A DNA stretch of 64,000 nucleotides from Haliangium sp963772315 (GCA_963772315.1 CAVYWJ010000004.1:4092001-4156000); one strand, 5' to 3'; shown: positions 13,025 to 26,689, counted from the stretch's first letter. The notes: generated by a model not told the origin, from the letters alone. Numbers and translations are program-made.

Positions 13025-14069
13025 GTGCCCACGCCGCACCCGCGCACCGGTGCCTTGCTGTCGCTGGCCTCGGCCCTGCTCGCTGCGGCGTTCCTCATCC
13101 CGTACAAGCTCGCGGGCGCGCGCGCGCCCACCGTTCTGGTCACCCTGGCCATGCTGGCGTCGGCCGCGATGTTCAACACCGTGACCACGCTCGGCAGCCG
13201 GCTGGGCCGGCCGGCCCAGGCCGCGCCGAGCTGGCGCCTGGCGCTCCTGGTCGCGGCCGGGATCGCGGTGCTGACCGCGACCGGCAACTTCGCCGTGGCC
13301 CAGGCGCTGACTCACAGCGCGCCGGGCCTGGTGAGCTCGGTGCAGCAGATCCAGGTGATCTTCGTGGCCGCGGCCTCGGCCGTGCTGCTCGGCGAGCGCA
13401 TGACGCTGCGCTTCGGCGCGGGCGTGCTCGTCGCCCTGGCCGGGTTCGCGGTGATGCGCTTGCCGATGGACGCCGTGGTGGGCGGTACCGGCGCCGTGGC
13501 CGGTGCGAGCAGCGTGGCCGAGCTGGGCGTGCTCTGGGCCGTGCTGTCGGCGCTGTGCTTCGGGCTCATGCACGTCATCACGCGCAAGGTAATCCGCCGC
13601 ATCGATCCCGTGTTCGTCAACGCGCTCAGGCTGTGGCTGGCGGTCGGCTTGATGGTGTTGTTTCCGGGCCGGCTGGCGGGCGCGCTCGCGCTCGATCTGC
13701 ACACCTGGGCGCTGGTCGCGGCCGCGGCCTTCCTGGGGCCGTTCCTCAGCCGGCTGTGTCTGATGTACGCCGTGCGTCACATCCCGGCTTCGCGCGCGTC
13801 GCTGATCACGCTGGCCGCGCCGGTGTTCGCGTTCGTGCTCGGGTTCCTGGTGCTCGGCATCGCGCCCACGGTGCGCGAGCTCCTCGGCGGCGCGTTGATC
13901 GCGGCCGGCATCGCCCTGCCCTTGCTGGAGCGCGTGGCCGCGGCCACGCTGTCACCGCGCGATGATCTGCCGGCGCCGCCCGGCGATCACCTGGCCATGG
14001 CGGAAGCCATCACGGACGCGAGCCCTGAAGAGATTCCAGACGCGATTCCGGGGGCGGGCCCGGACGCGC

Positions 14070-14086
<17 letters not shown>
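13025..14086 (+). CDS. EamA/DMT-family membrane transporter
   Basis: About 353 residues with ten predicted membrane helices in two EamA repeats: the first from LLSLASALLAAAFLIPYKLAG to VLVALAGFAVMRLP, the second from LGVLWAVLSALCFGLMHVITR to LLGGALIAAGIALPLL. The repeats contain the conserved SSVQQIQVIFVAAASAVLLGERM and ASRASLITLAAPVFAFVLGFLVLG segments preceding E-R helices. It probably exports or imports a small metabolite; the substrate is unknown. The C-terminal 50 residues are polar. A GTG at 13025 is used because the first helix starts right after it; an in-frame GTG at 12929 would add a basic extension. It is opposite in direction to hrcA and grpE, and its 3' end overlaps hrcA by 17 bases. 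Confidence 0.88.
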
Positions 14087-15140
<1,054 letters not shown>

Positions 15141-15148
15141 GTTTTGGA

Positions 15149-16411
15149 TCAGGGAGATACGGAGGTATCGAGGGCTGGGAGTGACGCTAGTGTAACGCCG
15201 TGGGCGAAAACGCGGGAAGCAATGCGATCGGCATATGCGAAGCCGCGTAGTGTAGGACGGATACGCCCGTCCTGCACGCTGGCCAGCCGCTCATCGAGGA
15301 GCCAGGCCACGAAATCAGGGGCGCCGGCCAGGGCGCCGGCCGGCACGCCGTCGACCGTGCGCATGGCCAGCCACACGCGATCGCAGGCCACCTCGGCCGG
15401 CTCGAGGAGGTCGCGCGTGGCCACGCGCTCGGCGCCGCGGCTGCGCAGGTAGGCGTGGACCGAACGCTGGTTCACGCTGCGCACGCCCGCGCCGCCTGGC
15501 AGAAGCACGAACGAGGCCGCGCCGCTGCCCAGGCCGAGGTACTCGCCGCCGTTCCAGTACAGGGAGTTGTGCACGGCGCGGTGGCCGGGACGGGCGTGCG
15601 ACGAGATCTCGTAGTGCTCGTAGCCATGGCTGCCCAGGGTGCGGTGCACGGCCTCGTACAGCGCGGCCAGCGTGTCCTCGTCGAGCGGGTGCATGCGGCC
15701 CGCACGCACGTCCTTGCCAAAGGTGGTGCGCTCCTCGATGGTGAGCTCGTAGACCGAGAGGTGGCCCGCGCCGACCTCGGCCAGCGCGGCCACGCTGCGA
15801 TCGAGCGCGCTCGCCAGCGCCGGCACGCCACCGGGGACATCCCCAGGCACACCCCCAGGCACACCAAAGATGAGATCGGCCGAGACCCGGTCGAAGCCGG
15901 CCGCACGCGCCGCCGCGAGCGCGGCCAGGCCGTCGCCGAGGTCGGTGCGGCCGAGCGTGGCCAGCACGCCCGGCTCCAGCGACTGCACGCCGATGGACAG
16001 GCGGTTGATGCCGGCGGCGCGCCAGCTGGCGAGCCGCTCGGGCACGCAGTCCTGGGGGTTGGCTTCGAGCGTGATCTCGAGATCGCCCTGGGTCGCGCCG
16101 GATCCGCCTGCCAGCGTATCGGCCACCGCGCGCACGGCCGCGGCCAGGCACGCCGGCTCCCACAGCGAGGGCGTGCCGCCGCCGAAATAGATCGAGACCA
16201 GGCGCCGGCCCGCTACCTCGTGCGCGCGCTCGGCCAGCTCGGCCAGGACGGCGTCGAGGTAGCGCTGGTGGGGAATGGCGGCGCGACCGACCACGGCCAC
16301 GGGAAAGTCGCAGTACGGACACAGCTGGCGGCACCAGGGCACGTGGAGGTAGACGCCCATGCGCCCGGTGCCGGGGGCGCGTCCGGCCTGTGCGGGGCTG
16401 GTGATGGCCAT
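15149..16411 (-). CDS. hemW: Radical SAM protein HemW (haem chaperone, HemN-like)
   Basis: 420 residues. The radical SAM cluster motif is CRQLCPYC (Cys27, Cys31, Cys34), followed by SIYFGGGTPSLW, EANPQD and NRLSIGVQSLEPGVL, all typical of the HemN/HemW family; NSLYWNGGEYLGLGSGAAS is the family's C-terminal signature. The cysteine after CPYC that HemN oxidases carry is replaced by Asp-Phe, as is usual for HemW, so haem delivery rather than coproporphyrinogen oxidation is expected. A short insertion (GVPGGVPGDVPGGVP, ~205) looks like a recent triplet duplication. First gene of the hemW-hrcA pair. Confidence 0.92.
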   Translation of the reverse strand: MAITSPAQAGRAPGTGRMGVYLHVPWCRQLCPYCDFPVAVVGRAAIPHQRYLDAVLAELAERAHEVAGRRLVSIYFGGGTPSLWEPACLAAAVRAVADTLAGGSGATQGDLEITLEANPQDCVPERLASWRAAGINRLSIGVQSLEPGVLATLGRTDLGDGLAALAAARAAGFDRVSADLIFGVPGGVPGDVPGGVPALASALDRSVAALAEVGAGHLSVYELTIEERTTFGKDVRAGRMHPLDEDTLAALYEAVHRTLGSHGYEHYEISSHARPGHRAVHNSLYWNGGEYLGLGSGAASFVLLPGGAGVRSVNQRSVHAYLRSRGAERVATRDLLEPAEVACDRVWLAMRTVDGVPAGALAGAPDFVAWLLDERLASVQDGRIRPTLRGFAYADRIASRVFAHGVTLASLPALDTSVSP

Positions 16412-16524
16412 GGATGCGCTCGAAGTGTTATCTGACAGGAGTCATAGCAGAGTATGGGGACGCACGGGGCCGGCGCATCCGGCGCCCGCGCCCAGCCAGG
16501 ACCGCCCAGCCAAGGAACGACGCC

Positions 16525-17667
16525 ATGACGTTCATCTATCTCGACAATGCCTCTACCACCCGCGTGGCCCCCGAGGTCGCGAGCGTGATGCAGGCGTGCA
16601 TGCAGGATGACTACGGCAATCCTTCATCGGCTCACTTCCTGGGCATCCGCGCCGAGGCCCGGGTCAAGGAGGCCAGGCGCCAGGTGCTGTCGAGCCTGGG
16701 CGATGTCGAGGGCCGTCACGGCGACTCGATCTGGACCTCGGGCGGCACCGAGAGCGATGCGCTGGGCGTGCTCGGCGCGGCCCGCGCGCTGCGCCGCCGC
16801 GGCCAGCACGTGGTGTGCTCGGCCATCGAGCACGCGGCCGTGCGGGTCTCGGCGCGCCAGCTCGCGGACGAGGGCTTTGCCGTCAACTTCGTGCCGGTGA
16901 CGGGCGCGGGCGTGGTCGAGGTCAACGCCGTGCGCGCGTGCCTGCGCGAGGACACGACCGTGGTCGCGGTCATGCTGGTCAACAACGAGATCGGCACGGT
17001 GCAGCCCGTGGCCGAGATCGTGCGCGCGGTCAAGGCGCATCGGCCCGACATACACGTCCACTGCGACGCGGTGCAGGCCTGGGGCAAGCAGCCGGTCAAC
17101 GTATGCGCCCTGGGCGTGGACAGCCTGGCCGTGGCCGCGCACAAGCTGCACGGGCCCAAGGGCGTGGGCGCGCTGTGGCTGCGCAAGGACGCGCGCATCG
17201 CGCCGCTGTGGTCGGGCGGCGGGCACCAGGGCGGCCTGCGCGCCGGTACCTTGAACGTGCCCGGCATCGCCGGCATGGGCGCGGCCGCCGCGCTGGCCGG
17301 CAACGGGCTGACCGAGCGCATGGCGCGCTGGCGCGACTTTGGCCAGACCCTGCGCCAGGCCGCGCGCGACACCGGCGTGACCGTGCGGATGAACGGCGAC
17401 GGCGCCGAGGTCGCGCCGCACGTGGTGAGCATCGGCTTCTCGGGCATCCCGGCCGAGCCGCTCCTGCACGTGCTGGAGAGCCGCGGCGTGCTGGTCTCGG
17501 CCGGCTCCGCGTGCTCGGCGCGCAACAAGAGCCCGAGCGCGGTGCTGCAGGCCATCGGTACCGGCCCCGAGCTCGGCACCTTGCGCTTCTCGTTCGGTCG
17601 CGATACCACGGCCGACGAGATCGAGCGCGCAGCGCACATCCTGATCGAGGCCGTCCGTGACTTCTAG
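16525..17667 (+). CDS. Cysteine desulfurase (NifS/IscS family), probably dedicated to tRNA thiolation
   Basis: 380 residues, a PLP-dependent class V aminotransferase fold that removes sulfur from cysteine. Visible are the N-terminal IYLDNASTTRVAPEV, the cofactor lysine in AAHKLHGPKG (Lys207), and the sulfur-carrying Cys330 in the loop SAGSACSARNKSPS. ATG 16525 is chosen over upstream codons because AAGGAA precedes it and the fold begins there. Its 3' end overlaps thiI by 11 bases. A NifS-type desulfurase immediately before thiI matches the nifZ-thiI pair of Bacillus, where the desulfurase feeds ThiI for 4-thiouridine in tRNA; the same role is inferred here. Confidence 0.92.
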   Translation: MTFIYLDNASTTRVAPEVASVMQACMQDDYGNPSSAHFLGIRAEARVKEARRQVLSSLGDVEGRHGDSIWTSGGTESDALGVLGAARALRRRGQHVVCSAIEHAAVRVSARQLADEGFAVNFVPVTGAGVVEVNAVRACLREDTTVVAVMLVNNEIGTVQPVAEIVRAVKAHRPDIHVHCDAVQAWGKQPVNVCALGVDSLAVAAHKLHGPKGVGALWLRKDARIAPLWSGGGHQGGLRAGTLNVPGIAGMGAAAALAGNGLTERMARWRDFGQTLRQAARDTGVTVRMNGDGAEVAPHVVSIGFSGIPAEPLLHVLESRGVLVSAGSACSARNKSPSAVLQAIGTGPELGTLRFSFGRDTTADEIERAAHILIEAVRDF

Positions 17668-18880
17668 CTCCCCTGCCCTCTCCGCCGTGACCAGCAACGA
17701 CGTGACCAGCAACGACGTGGTCGTCCTGCGCATCTCCGAGATCTTCCTCAAGGGCCGCAACCGCCACCACTTCTTCTCCGCGCTCATCCGCAACACGCGC
17801 CGCCTGCTCTCGGATCTCGACGGCGTGCGCGTCGAGCCCATGTACCTGCGCGTCGTGGTCCGCCACCCGCCGGCCCTGCGCGCGGCCGTGCTGGAGCGGC
17901 TGAACCGGGCCTTTGGCGTGGCCTCCATGGCGCTGGGGACGAGCGTGCCCGCAGATCTCGACGCCATCGCCGCGGCGGCCGGAGACTTTCTCGAGGCCAC
18001 GCCCGCGGGTACGAGCTTCAAGGTGGACAGCCGGCGCCGCGACAAGAGCTTCTTGCCGGCCTCGATCGAGCTCTCGCGCGAGATCGGCGCGCGGCTGGTG
18101 GAGCGCACGCAGCGGCCCGTGGACGTGCACAGCCCCGCGCTCACCATCCACGTCGAGATCGGACGCCGCGACCACGGCGAGTCGAGCTTCGTTTTCGGCC
18201 AGATGGTCCCCGGGCCCGGGGGGCTGCCGGTCGGCACCGCGGGCTCGGTCGGGCTCCTGCTCTCGGGCGGCATCGACTCGCCGGTCGCAGGCTGGTCGGC
18301 CATGCGCCGCGGCTGCCGGATCGTGGCCATCTACTTCCACTCGTTCCCGTACACCGGCGACAAGACCAGGGAGAAGGTGCTCGACCTGGCCCGGCACCTG
18401 GCCGCGTGGCAGGGCACCATCTCGGTTTACGTCGTGCACTTCACCGAGGTGCAGAAGGCGCTGCGCGAGCATGGGCGCGCCGACCTGGCGGTGCTGCTGT
18501 ATCGCCGCATGATGATGCGCGCGGCCTCTCGCCTGGCCGAACGCGAGCAGCTGCAGGCGCTGGTCACGGGCGAGAACCTGGGCCAGGTGGCATCACAGAC
18601 GCTGGCCAACCTGGCCGTGATCGAGGACGCGGCCACCCTGCCCGTGCTGCGGCCGCTGGTCACCTTCGACAAGGCCGAGATCGTGAAGCAGGCGCAGCGC
18701 ATCGGCACCTTCGAGACCTCGATCCTGCCCTACGAGGACTGCTGCGCGCTGTTCGTGCCCAAGCACCCGGCGACGCGGGCGCGCGTGCATGACCTGACCC
18801 AGGCCGAGGTGGGGCTCGATGTCAACGCCATGGCCGACGCGCTGGCCAGGGACGCCGAGCACGTGCTGGTGCACAGCTGA
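17657..18880 (+). CDS. thiI: tRNA 4-thiouridine synthase ThiI (no rhodanese domain)
   Basis: 407 residues, GTG start overlapping the desulfurase gene. A ferredoxin-like/THUMP region (~20-165) begins VVLRISEIFLKGRNRHHF; the PP-loop ATPase domain follows with LLLSGGIDSPVAG (~198-210), VTGENLGQVASQT and the conserved EDCCALFVPKHP (~358-370). The chain ends there, so the C-terminal rhodanese domain of the E. coli enzyme is missing, as in Bacillus and many other bacteria. It adenylates and thiolates U8 of tRNA. Residues 11-20 (VTSNDVTSND) come from a 15-bp tandem duplication at 17687-17716. Confidence 0.95.
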   Translation: MTSSSPALSAVTSNDVTSNDVVVLRISEIFLKGRNRHHFFSALIRNTRRLLSDLDGVRVEPMYLRVVVRHPPALRAAVLERLNRAFGVASMALGTSVPADLDAIAAAAGDFLEATPAGTSFKVDSRRRDKSFLPASIELSREIGARLVERTQRPVDVHSPALTIHVEIGRRDHGESSFVFGQMVPGPGGLPVGTAGSVGLLLSGGIDSPVAGWSAMRRGCRIVAIYFHSFPYTGDKTREKVLDLARHLAAWQGTISVYVVHFTEVQKALREHGRADLAVLLYRRMMMRAASRLAEREQLQALVTGENLGQVASQTLANLAVIEDAATLPVLRPLVTFDKAEIVKQAQRIGTFETSILPYEDCCALFVPKHPATRARVHDLTQAEVGLDVNAMADALARDAEHVLVHS

Positions 18881-18890
18881 GCGCGCCAAG

Positions 18891-18910
18891 GTGGGCGCGA
18901 TCGCGCCCAC
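18891..18910. terminator. 20-bp perfect palindrome between convergent genes, possible bidirectional terminator
   Basis: GTGGGCGCGATCGCGCCCAC is fully self-complementary and sits ten bases after the thiI stop in the 96-base gap before the convergent GltJ-like gene. The stem is strong but no T-run follows on either strand, so terminator function is tentative. It also contains the octamer GCGATCGC. Confidence 0.4.
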
Positions 18911-18976
18911 GAGGATGGTCGAGAGTACGGGCGACAGGCCGCCCAGGAGCAGGGGCGACAGCGCCGGCCGGCTGCT

Positions 18977-20371
18977 TCAGTGCCCGAAGATCAGCGGCAC
19001 GCGCGCGCTGACGCCCTTGCTCGACGGGCGGAAGGTCCAGGCCCGGATGCTCTCGAGCAGGCAGGCGCCGAAGGGCGTCTGCTCGTGCTGCGACAGGCTC
19101 ACGCGCGCCACCTGCCCGCCGGGATCCACGCTGAGATCCACGTCGATGCGGTCGATCTCGATGGCCGGGCCGTTCCGGCGGGCCAGGTCGTAGCACCGCT
19201 TGAGCGCGGCCTGGTTATCGGAGCGCTGGAGCTCGGCGGACACGTCCTCGGGCAAGAGCGGCGAGAGCGCGGCGCCCGAGGTCCCATCATTCGGGCGCAC
19301 GTACTTCCGCACCAGGACGTACGCGGCAACGGCGCTGCCGACGACCGCCAGCAGCAGCACGACCACCAGGAGGGCGCGGCTGCGGCGGCGCACGGGCATG
19401 GACGCGGACTCCGGGCCACGGCCCGCGGCCATGGCCCGCACGGCCTGGCGCGCATCGGCGATGGTCGGGTACGGCGACGGCAGCCGCAGGGCCGGCTGCG
19501 GGCCGGACAGCGGATCCGAGAGCCAGGCCCGCGCAGCCGGGGGCGGCGCAACCGGCGCCGAGCCTGTGGCAGGTCCGGCGATGGCAGGCACGACCGGTGG
19601 TCCGTGCAGGCTGGACAGCCGTCCGCTCGCCGGCGCCGGGCCCGAAGTCTGGGATGCTTCGGCGTCCTCACCGACGAACAGCCGCATCACGGGCTCGTCG
19701 TCCTCCACCGCAGGCGGCCGGGCTCCGAACGGGTTGGGATCGCCATTGGCGAAGAGACGCGGATCCACGCGGGTCATGGCCTCGTCCTCGCCGCCGAAGA
19801 TGTCGGGGTTGGGGCTGCTCACAGCGCGCTCGACGATGCGCGCCTGGCTGACCGCGGACAGCGATGGCGTGTTCGGCGGCGGCCGGAGCGCCAGCCTGCT
19901 GGCCCGCCGCGCCCCCTGGAACTCGGGCACGTCGGTGATCGGCAGCCAGTCGTCGAAGATGTCGCGCCAGCAGTACACCTCTTCCTCGGGTCCGCGGCTG
20001 GCCACCCAATCGCGGGCGCGCTCCACCGAGAACGGCCCCTCCTGTACGCCATCGACCGAGACGTACCACTCGTCGTCGAGCGGCGGCAGGGGATCGTCTT
20101 CGGTCTCGGGCAAGTCATTGCGCTGGCCGGGCTCGTCCGGGTGCAGGTCGCGCGCGCCCGGCTCGGTCATCGGTCGGATCAGGGCCGCGGGCGCAGGCGC
20201 CGTCAACTGTCGCCGGCCGGATTTCTCGGCCGGCGGTGCAGCCTGGTCCAGGCCCTCACGCACAGTGATCACGGTCGAACAGTTCTTGCAGCGGATCTTG
20301 AGGATCTTGCCGCGTACCCGCTCATCAGCGATCAAGTACGGCTTGTTGCAGTGATGGCAGTAGAACTTCAT
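18977..20371 (-). CDS. GltJ/AgmX-like protein: zinc ribbon, GYF, transmembrane helix, TonB-like C-terminus
   Basis: 464 residues. Order of parts: an MJ0042/AglZ-type zinc ribbon (Cys5, Cys8, Cys28, Cys31); a GYF_2 domain at ~100-150 (EWYVSVDGVQEGPFS ... VYCWRDIFDDWLPI); a ~170-residue disordered linker; one membrane helix at ~332-354 (ALLVVVLLLAVVGSAVAAYVLV); and a periplasmic AgmX/PglI-type C-terminal domain with paired cysteines (LKRCYDLA and GACLLESI) ending in a TonB-like fold. This is the domain order of GltJ (AgmX) of Myxococcus xanthus, an inner-membrane component of the gliding motility/focal adhesion machine. Motility genes are not otherwise seen in this window, so it could be one of several paralogues. 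Confidence 0.75.
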   Translation of the reverse strand: MKFYCHHCNKPYLIADERVRGKILKIRCKNCSTVITVREGLDQAAPPAEKSGRRQLTAPAPAALIRPMTEPGARDLHPDEPGQRNDLPETEDDPLPPLDDEWYVSVDGVQEGPFSVERARDWVASRGPEEEVYCWRDIFDDWLPITDVPEFQGARRASRLALRPPPNTPSLSAVSQARIVERAVSSPNPDIFGGEDEAMTRVDPRLFANGDPNPFGARPPAVEDDEPVMRLFVGEDAEASQTSGPAPASGRLSSLHGPPVVPAIAGPATGSAPVAPPPAARAWLSDPLSGPQPALRLPSPYPTIADARQAVRAMAAGRGPESASMPVRRRSRALLVVVLLLAVVGSAVAAYVLVRKYVRPNDGTSGAALSPLLPEDVSAELQRSDNQAALKRCYDLARRNGPAIEIDRIDVDLSVDPGGQVARVSLSQHEQTPFGACLLESIRAWTFRPSSKGVSARVPLIFGH

Positions 20372-20482
20372 GCATCACGCCGAGGGGTCCCGAAGCTCGA
20401 TGCGCCTCCCGTGCCGGGCCTTTTTAACAAATTCCCGCGACCGTGAGAAATCTATGACATTCCCTGGGTGCCATCAGCGGTC

Positions 20483-21350
20483 TCATTCGGCGCTCCCGGC
20501 GGCCGGCGCGGGCACCAGCGCCTGCAACGAGCGGTCGAGGAGCTGGCTCGGCCTGACATTGCCGATCGCGGCCAGCATCTGATGCTTGATGCCGGGGTCG
20601 GCTTCCTCCAGCGAGGCCAGGAGCCGCTTGACGACCTGGCGTTTCTGCTCGGGCAGACCACACGATGGGCATCCGCAGCGCACCACCGGGAAGGCGCGCT
20701 CGGCCCCGTACTCGATGAGCAGCGCCTCGGGCACGTACGCCAGCGGCCGGATCACGATGTTGCGGCCGTCGTCCGAGCGCAGCTTGGCGGGCATGGCCGC
20801 GATCCTGCCCGAGTAGAACAGGTTGAGCACCAGGGTCTCGATCAGGTCGTCGGCGTGGTGGCCGAGCGCGATCTTGGTGCAGCCGAACTCCACGGCCAGG
20901 TTGTAGAGCACCCCGCGCCGCAGCCGGCTGCACAGCGAGCACGGCGTGGCTCCGGGCGCCAGATTGGCCTCGACCACGCTGGCGAAGTCGCGGTTCACCA
21001 TCTGGAACGGCACGCCCGTGGTCGCCAGGTGCGCGGCAATGGTGGCCGTGTCGTAGTCGGGCCAGCCCTGATCCACGTTGACCGCCAGGAAGCTCGAAGC
21101 GCACCGGCGAGCGGCGCTGCAGGTTGCGCAGCACCTCGAGCAGGGCGTACGAATCCTTGCCGCCCGAGATGCACACCATGATCCGGTCGCCGTCCTGGAT
21201 CATGTCGAAGTCGGCGATGGCCTGCCCGGCCTTCTTGACGATGGCGCGCTCGACGCGGCCGGTGCGTGTCCTCGGGTCGGTGCGCGCGGCCAGTATCTCG
21301 GCCGCTGCCGCACGCCGGGTGAGAGCCGAAAGGGGCACGATCTCGCTCAT
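20483..21350 (-). pseudogene. ttcA: TtcA tRNA 2-thiocytidine synthase, single frameshift
   Basis: Two overlapping frames together give a complete TtcA. The first (21350 to ~21090) carries the PP-loop VCISGGKDSYALLEVLRNLQRRSPVRFEL; the second (~21088 to 20483) continues with VNVDQGWPDYD, the cluster cysteines in PCSLCSRLRRGVLYN, GHHADDLIETLVLNLFYSG and IVIRPLAYVPEAL. An extra base in the GG at 21088-21089 (minus-strand CTT-C-CTG) explains the break. The enzyme would thiolate C32 of certain tRNAs using a 4Fe-4S cluster. All motifs on both sides of the shift are intact, so this may be a sequencing error or a recent inactivation. It ends 112 bases before the GltJ-like gene. Confidence 0.85.
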
Positions 21351-21443
21351 CTTGGCTGGCAGCTATAGCACGGCCGCGCAGTGCGTCCCAGAGTCCGGAC
21401 CGGCCGCCGGCCCGATTGCGCGGGCGGTCTCTGGCGCACCGTC

Positions 21444-22859
21444 TCAAGGTGGGCCGGCGTCGTCCCGGTGGCGCTGCGGCACGCGCGCGGCTCCCGGGGT
21501 TGCGCCCTGGTGCCCGGCGCCCGCCTCGCTGCGCGCCGGTGCGCCCCCGGCTGGCCCGGCGCTGCCCGGCCTGGACGCGCCCCCGCGGGGCCGCGCGGGC
21601 GGCGTCTCCGGTGGACTGGCCGGGCCGGCCGGGCCGGGCCGCTTGCGCCGCACCTCCACGATCGTAGATACGAGGGGCGCCACGGTGTCGAGCCCGGTCT
21701 GTCCGTGATGCACGTACAGACCACTGACCACCACGTCGCCGGCGACCGCCTGGAGCTCGACCAGGATCTCGATCTCGCTGAGCTGGGCCCCCACCCACGC
21801 GGTGTTGCGTTCGGACAGCTGGTACACCTCGGCCGCGGCCACGGGCACGAAGCGGCCGCCGTCCAGGCGCAGGATCTCGACCTCCACCCGGCGCTCGCCC
21901 TCGGCCTCGCGCTGTTTCACCACCGCCACCTCGCTGCGGCCGTCACCGTCGAGGTCGAGCGGCGCGGCGAATGCGATGCCCGCGGCCAGGTGCAAGGCCA
22001 GCCGGCGCACGGCCACGGGCTCGGATCCGGCAGTGCTGCCCACGGCGACCACACGGTCGGCGGTGTACACCAGGGCCTCGGGCACCGCGGGCGTCAGGCC
22101 CGAGAAGCAGCCGAAGCGCAGCGAGGCATCGACCTCCGCCCGGGTCACTTCGGCAGCGCGGACGATCTCGTCCATGTGACCGACGAGGTCGCCGCCGTCC
22201 AGGCACGCGGCGCCCACGACCGTGTTCGCGGTCCCCGCATCGCGTGGCTCGACCGGTGCTGCCCCTGCGTCGTCCTCGGTGGCACCCGACTCCTGCGCAC
22301 CGCGGACCACCACGGCGGCGACCCGGCCGCCCGGCTCGTCGAGCAAGAACCTCACGTTGGGCAGGCTGGCAAAGCCCGCGATGCGCGGCGGCAAGACCAG
22401 CTCCGGATCGACCAGAGCCGGCCCCAGCGCCTCGGCGAGCTGGGGGCTGCCCGTCCCTACCCCGATGCCCGACTCGGTACGCGCGGTCTCGGCATCGAGC
22501 ACGGACACGAAGGCCACGCCGCCGAGCGGCTCCACGCCGATGATCAAGGAGTCGGACTCGGCCCGCACCAGGCTGTAGTCGACCACGCCATCGATCTGCA
22601 TCAACATGACCCGGGGCCCGCGCGACAGCATGCCCAGGACATCACGCAGGGACGTCCCCAGGGCGTACGGACCCACGCCGTTGGCATGGATGGCGTGGGG
22701 CGGAACCGCACGTACCTCGCCGGCAGGCGGCTGGAACAGACGGCGCCTGCGCCCGGCGTCATAGGGCACGGCCTCGGGGGTCTCCGGCTCCTTGCACGCC
22801 CCGGCCCCGAGCAGCACGGCCCAGGCCGCGACACCGAGCAACGCGCGCGAGCTATCCAT
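21444..22859 (-). CDS. Putative lipoprotein with FG-GAP-like segment
   Basis: 471 residues from ATG 22859 (AGGG seven bases upstream). The N-terminus has a signal peptide ending LLGAGACKEP, a plausible lipobox with Cys ~22, so export and lipidation are expected. The body has two beta-rich halves. The second contains DLDGDGRSEVAVVK, the calcium-binding core of an FG-GAP/VCBS repeat. A central region (ALGTSLRDVLGMLSRGPRVM) and the C-terminal 70-residue Pro/Gly/Arg/Ala tail are low in recognisable features. No enzyme motif. It lies downstream of asd, separated by ~395 bases that include a hairpin, so it is probably transcribed separately. Confidence 0.6.
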   Translation of the reverse strand: MDSSRALLGVAAWAVLLGAGACKEPETPEAVPYDAGRRRRLFQPPAGEVRAVPPHAIHANGVGPYALGTSLRDVLGMLSRGPRVMLMQIDGVVDYSLVRAESDSLIIGVEPLGGVAFVSVLDAETARTESGIGVGTGSPQLAEALGPALVDPELVLPPRIAGFASLPNVRFLLDEPGGRVAAVVVRGAQESGATEDDAGAAPVEPRDAGTANTVVGAACLDGGDLVGHMDEIVRAAEVTRAEVDASLRFGCFSGLTPAVPEALVYTADRVVAVGSTAGSEPVAVRRLALHLAAGIAFAAPLDLDGDGRSEVAVVKQREAEGERRVEVEILRLDGGRFVPVAAAEVYQLSERNTAWVGAQLSEIEILVELQAVAGDVVVSGLYVHHGQTGLDTVAPLVSTIVEVRRKRPGPAGPASPPETPPARPRGGASRPGSAGPAGGAPARSEAGAGHQGATPGAARVPQRHRDDAGPP

Positions 22860-23180
22860 GGGCACACCCTACTCCAGACCGTCGCCGGTGACCATGACCG
22901 CACCTGGCCCGGCCCTCGGATCGGCTGACTGGCCCGACCCTGCCGGACCGCACCTGCCAGCGGACCTCGACCGCGAGCCGCGCTGGTGCTGGGCTGGCTC
23001 GCGATGGCCCTCCGGCCTGCCCTGGGGCACGGTCCGCCGCAGCCCGGTCGGGGTTTTCGCCGCGCCAGGCAGCTGCTCGCGGCCCGTCGCTCAGCTCGGC
23101 ACCGGCCGATACGGCACCGGCACGGTGGTAATCGAGCCTAGGGAAAATTCGTAATCTGGGAACGCGGTCGAACTTCGGAT

Positions 23181-23197
23181 TTCAGAAAATATCTGAT
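23181..23197. promoter_or_regulatory. Imperfect dyad TTCAGAA-AAT-ATCTGAT, second copy of the candidate operator
   Basis: Matches the perfect dyad at 5162-5178 at 14 of 17 positions, arms TCAGA/TCTGA intact. It lies two bases after CGAACTTCGG, an element that also accompanies the third copy near 24474. Confidence 0.35.
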
Positions 23198-23212
23198 AGT
23201 CAGCCCGCGCCG

Positions 23213-23230
23213 AGCGGCTTATGAGCCGCT
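23213..23230 (-). terminator. Hairpin downstream of asd
   Basis: AGCGGCT and AGCCGCT form a 7-bp stem with a 4-base loop, 25 bases after the asd stop. A second, imperfect copy of the same stem (GAGCGGCT...AGCC.CT) lies between it and the stop. No T-tract follows, so termination is possible but unproven. Confidence 0.35.
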
Positions 23231-23254
23231 GCCGCCGAGCGGCTTACGAGCCAC

Positions 23255-24364
<1,110 letters not shown>

Positions 24365-24427
24365 GTTGAAGCCGCGAATTCAGCACGCATGCCGCCCTTG
24401 GTCAACTTCCGATTGCGACCGTCGAAC

Positions 24428-24444
24428 ATCAGAAAATTTCTCAA
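24428..24444. promoter_or_regulatory. Third copy of the candidate operator, between asd and recQ
   Basis: ATCAGAA-AAT-TTCTCAA, 14 of 17 positions identical to the perfect dyad at 5162-5178. An 11-bp perfect dyad CCGAA-C-TTCGG follows at 24473-24483. Both lie in the divergent promoter of asd and recQ. Confidence 0.35.
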
Positions 24445-24541
24445 ACTGCGAATCATCTTCGACCGAACTTCGGTCTTTCGCCCGGGGAAATTTCGACTTA
24501 CCTCTTGCGGAAACGTCAGTTGTGCGTGAAGATTTTCCACT

Positions 24542-26689
<2,148 letters not shown>

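Larger units (their letters stand above)
22860..23254. other. 395-bp intergenic region between asd and the lipoprotein gene
   Basis: No coding potential is supported. It holds an asd-proximal hairpin (23213-23230), an AT-rich dyad related to the one at 5162 (23181-23197), a CGAACTTCGG element at 23170-23179 and two copies of CGGCACCGGC near 23097-23120. The upstream end probably contains the promoter of the lipoprotein gene. Confidence 0.4.
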
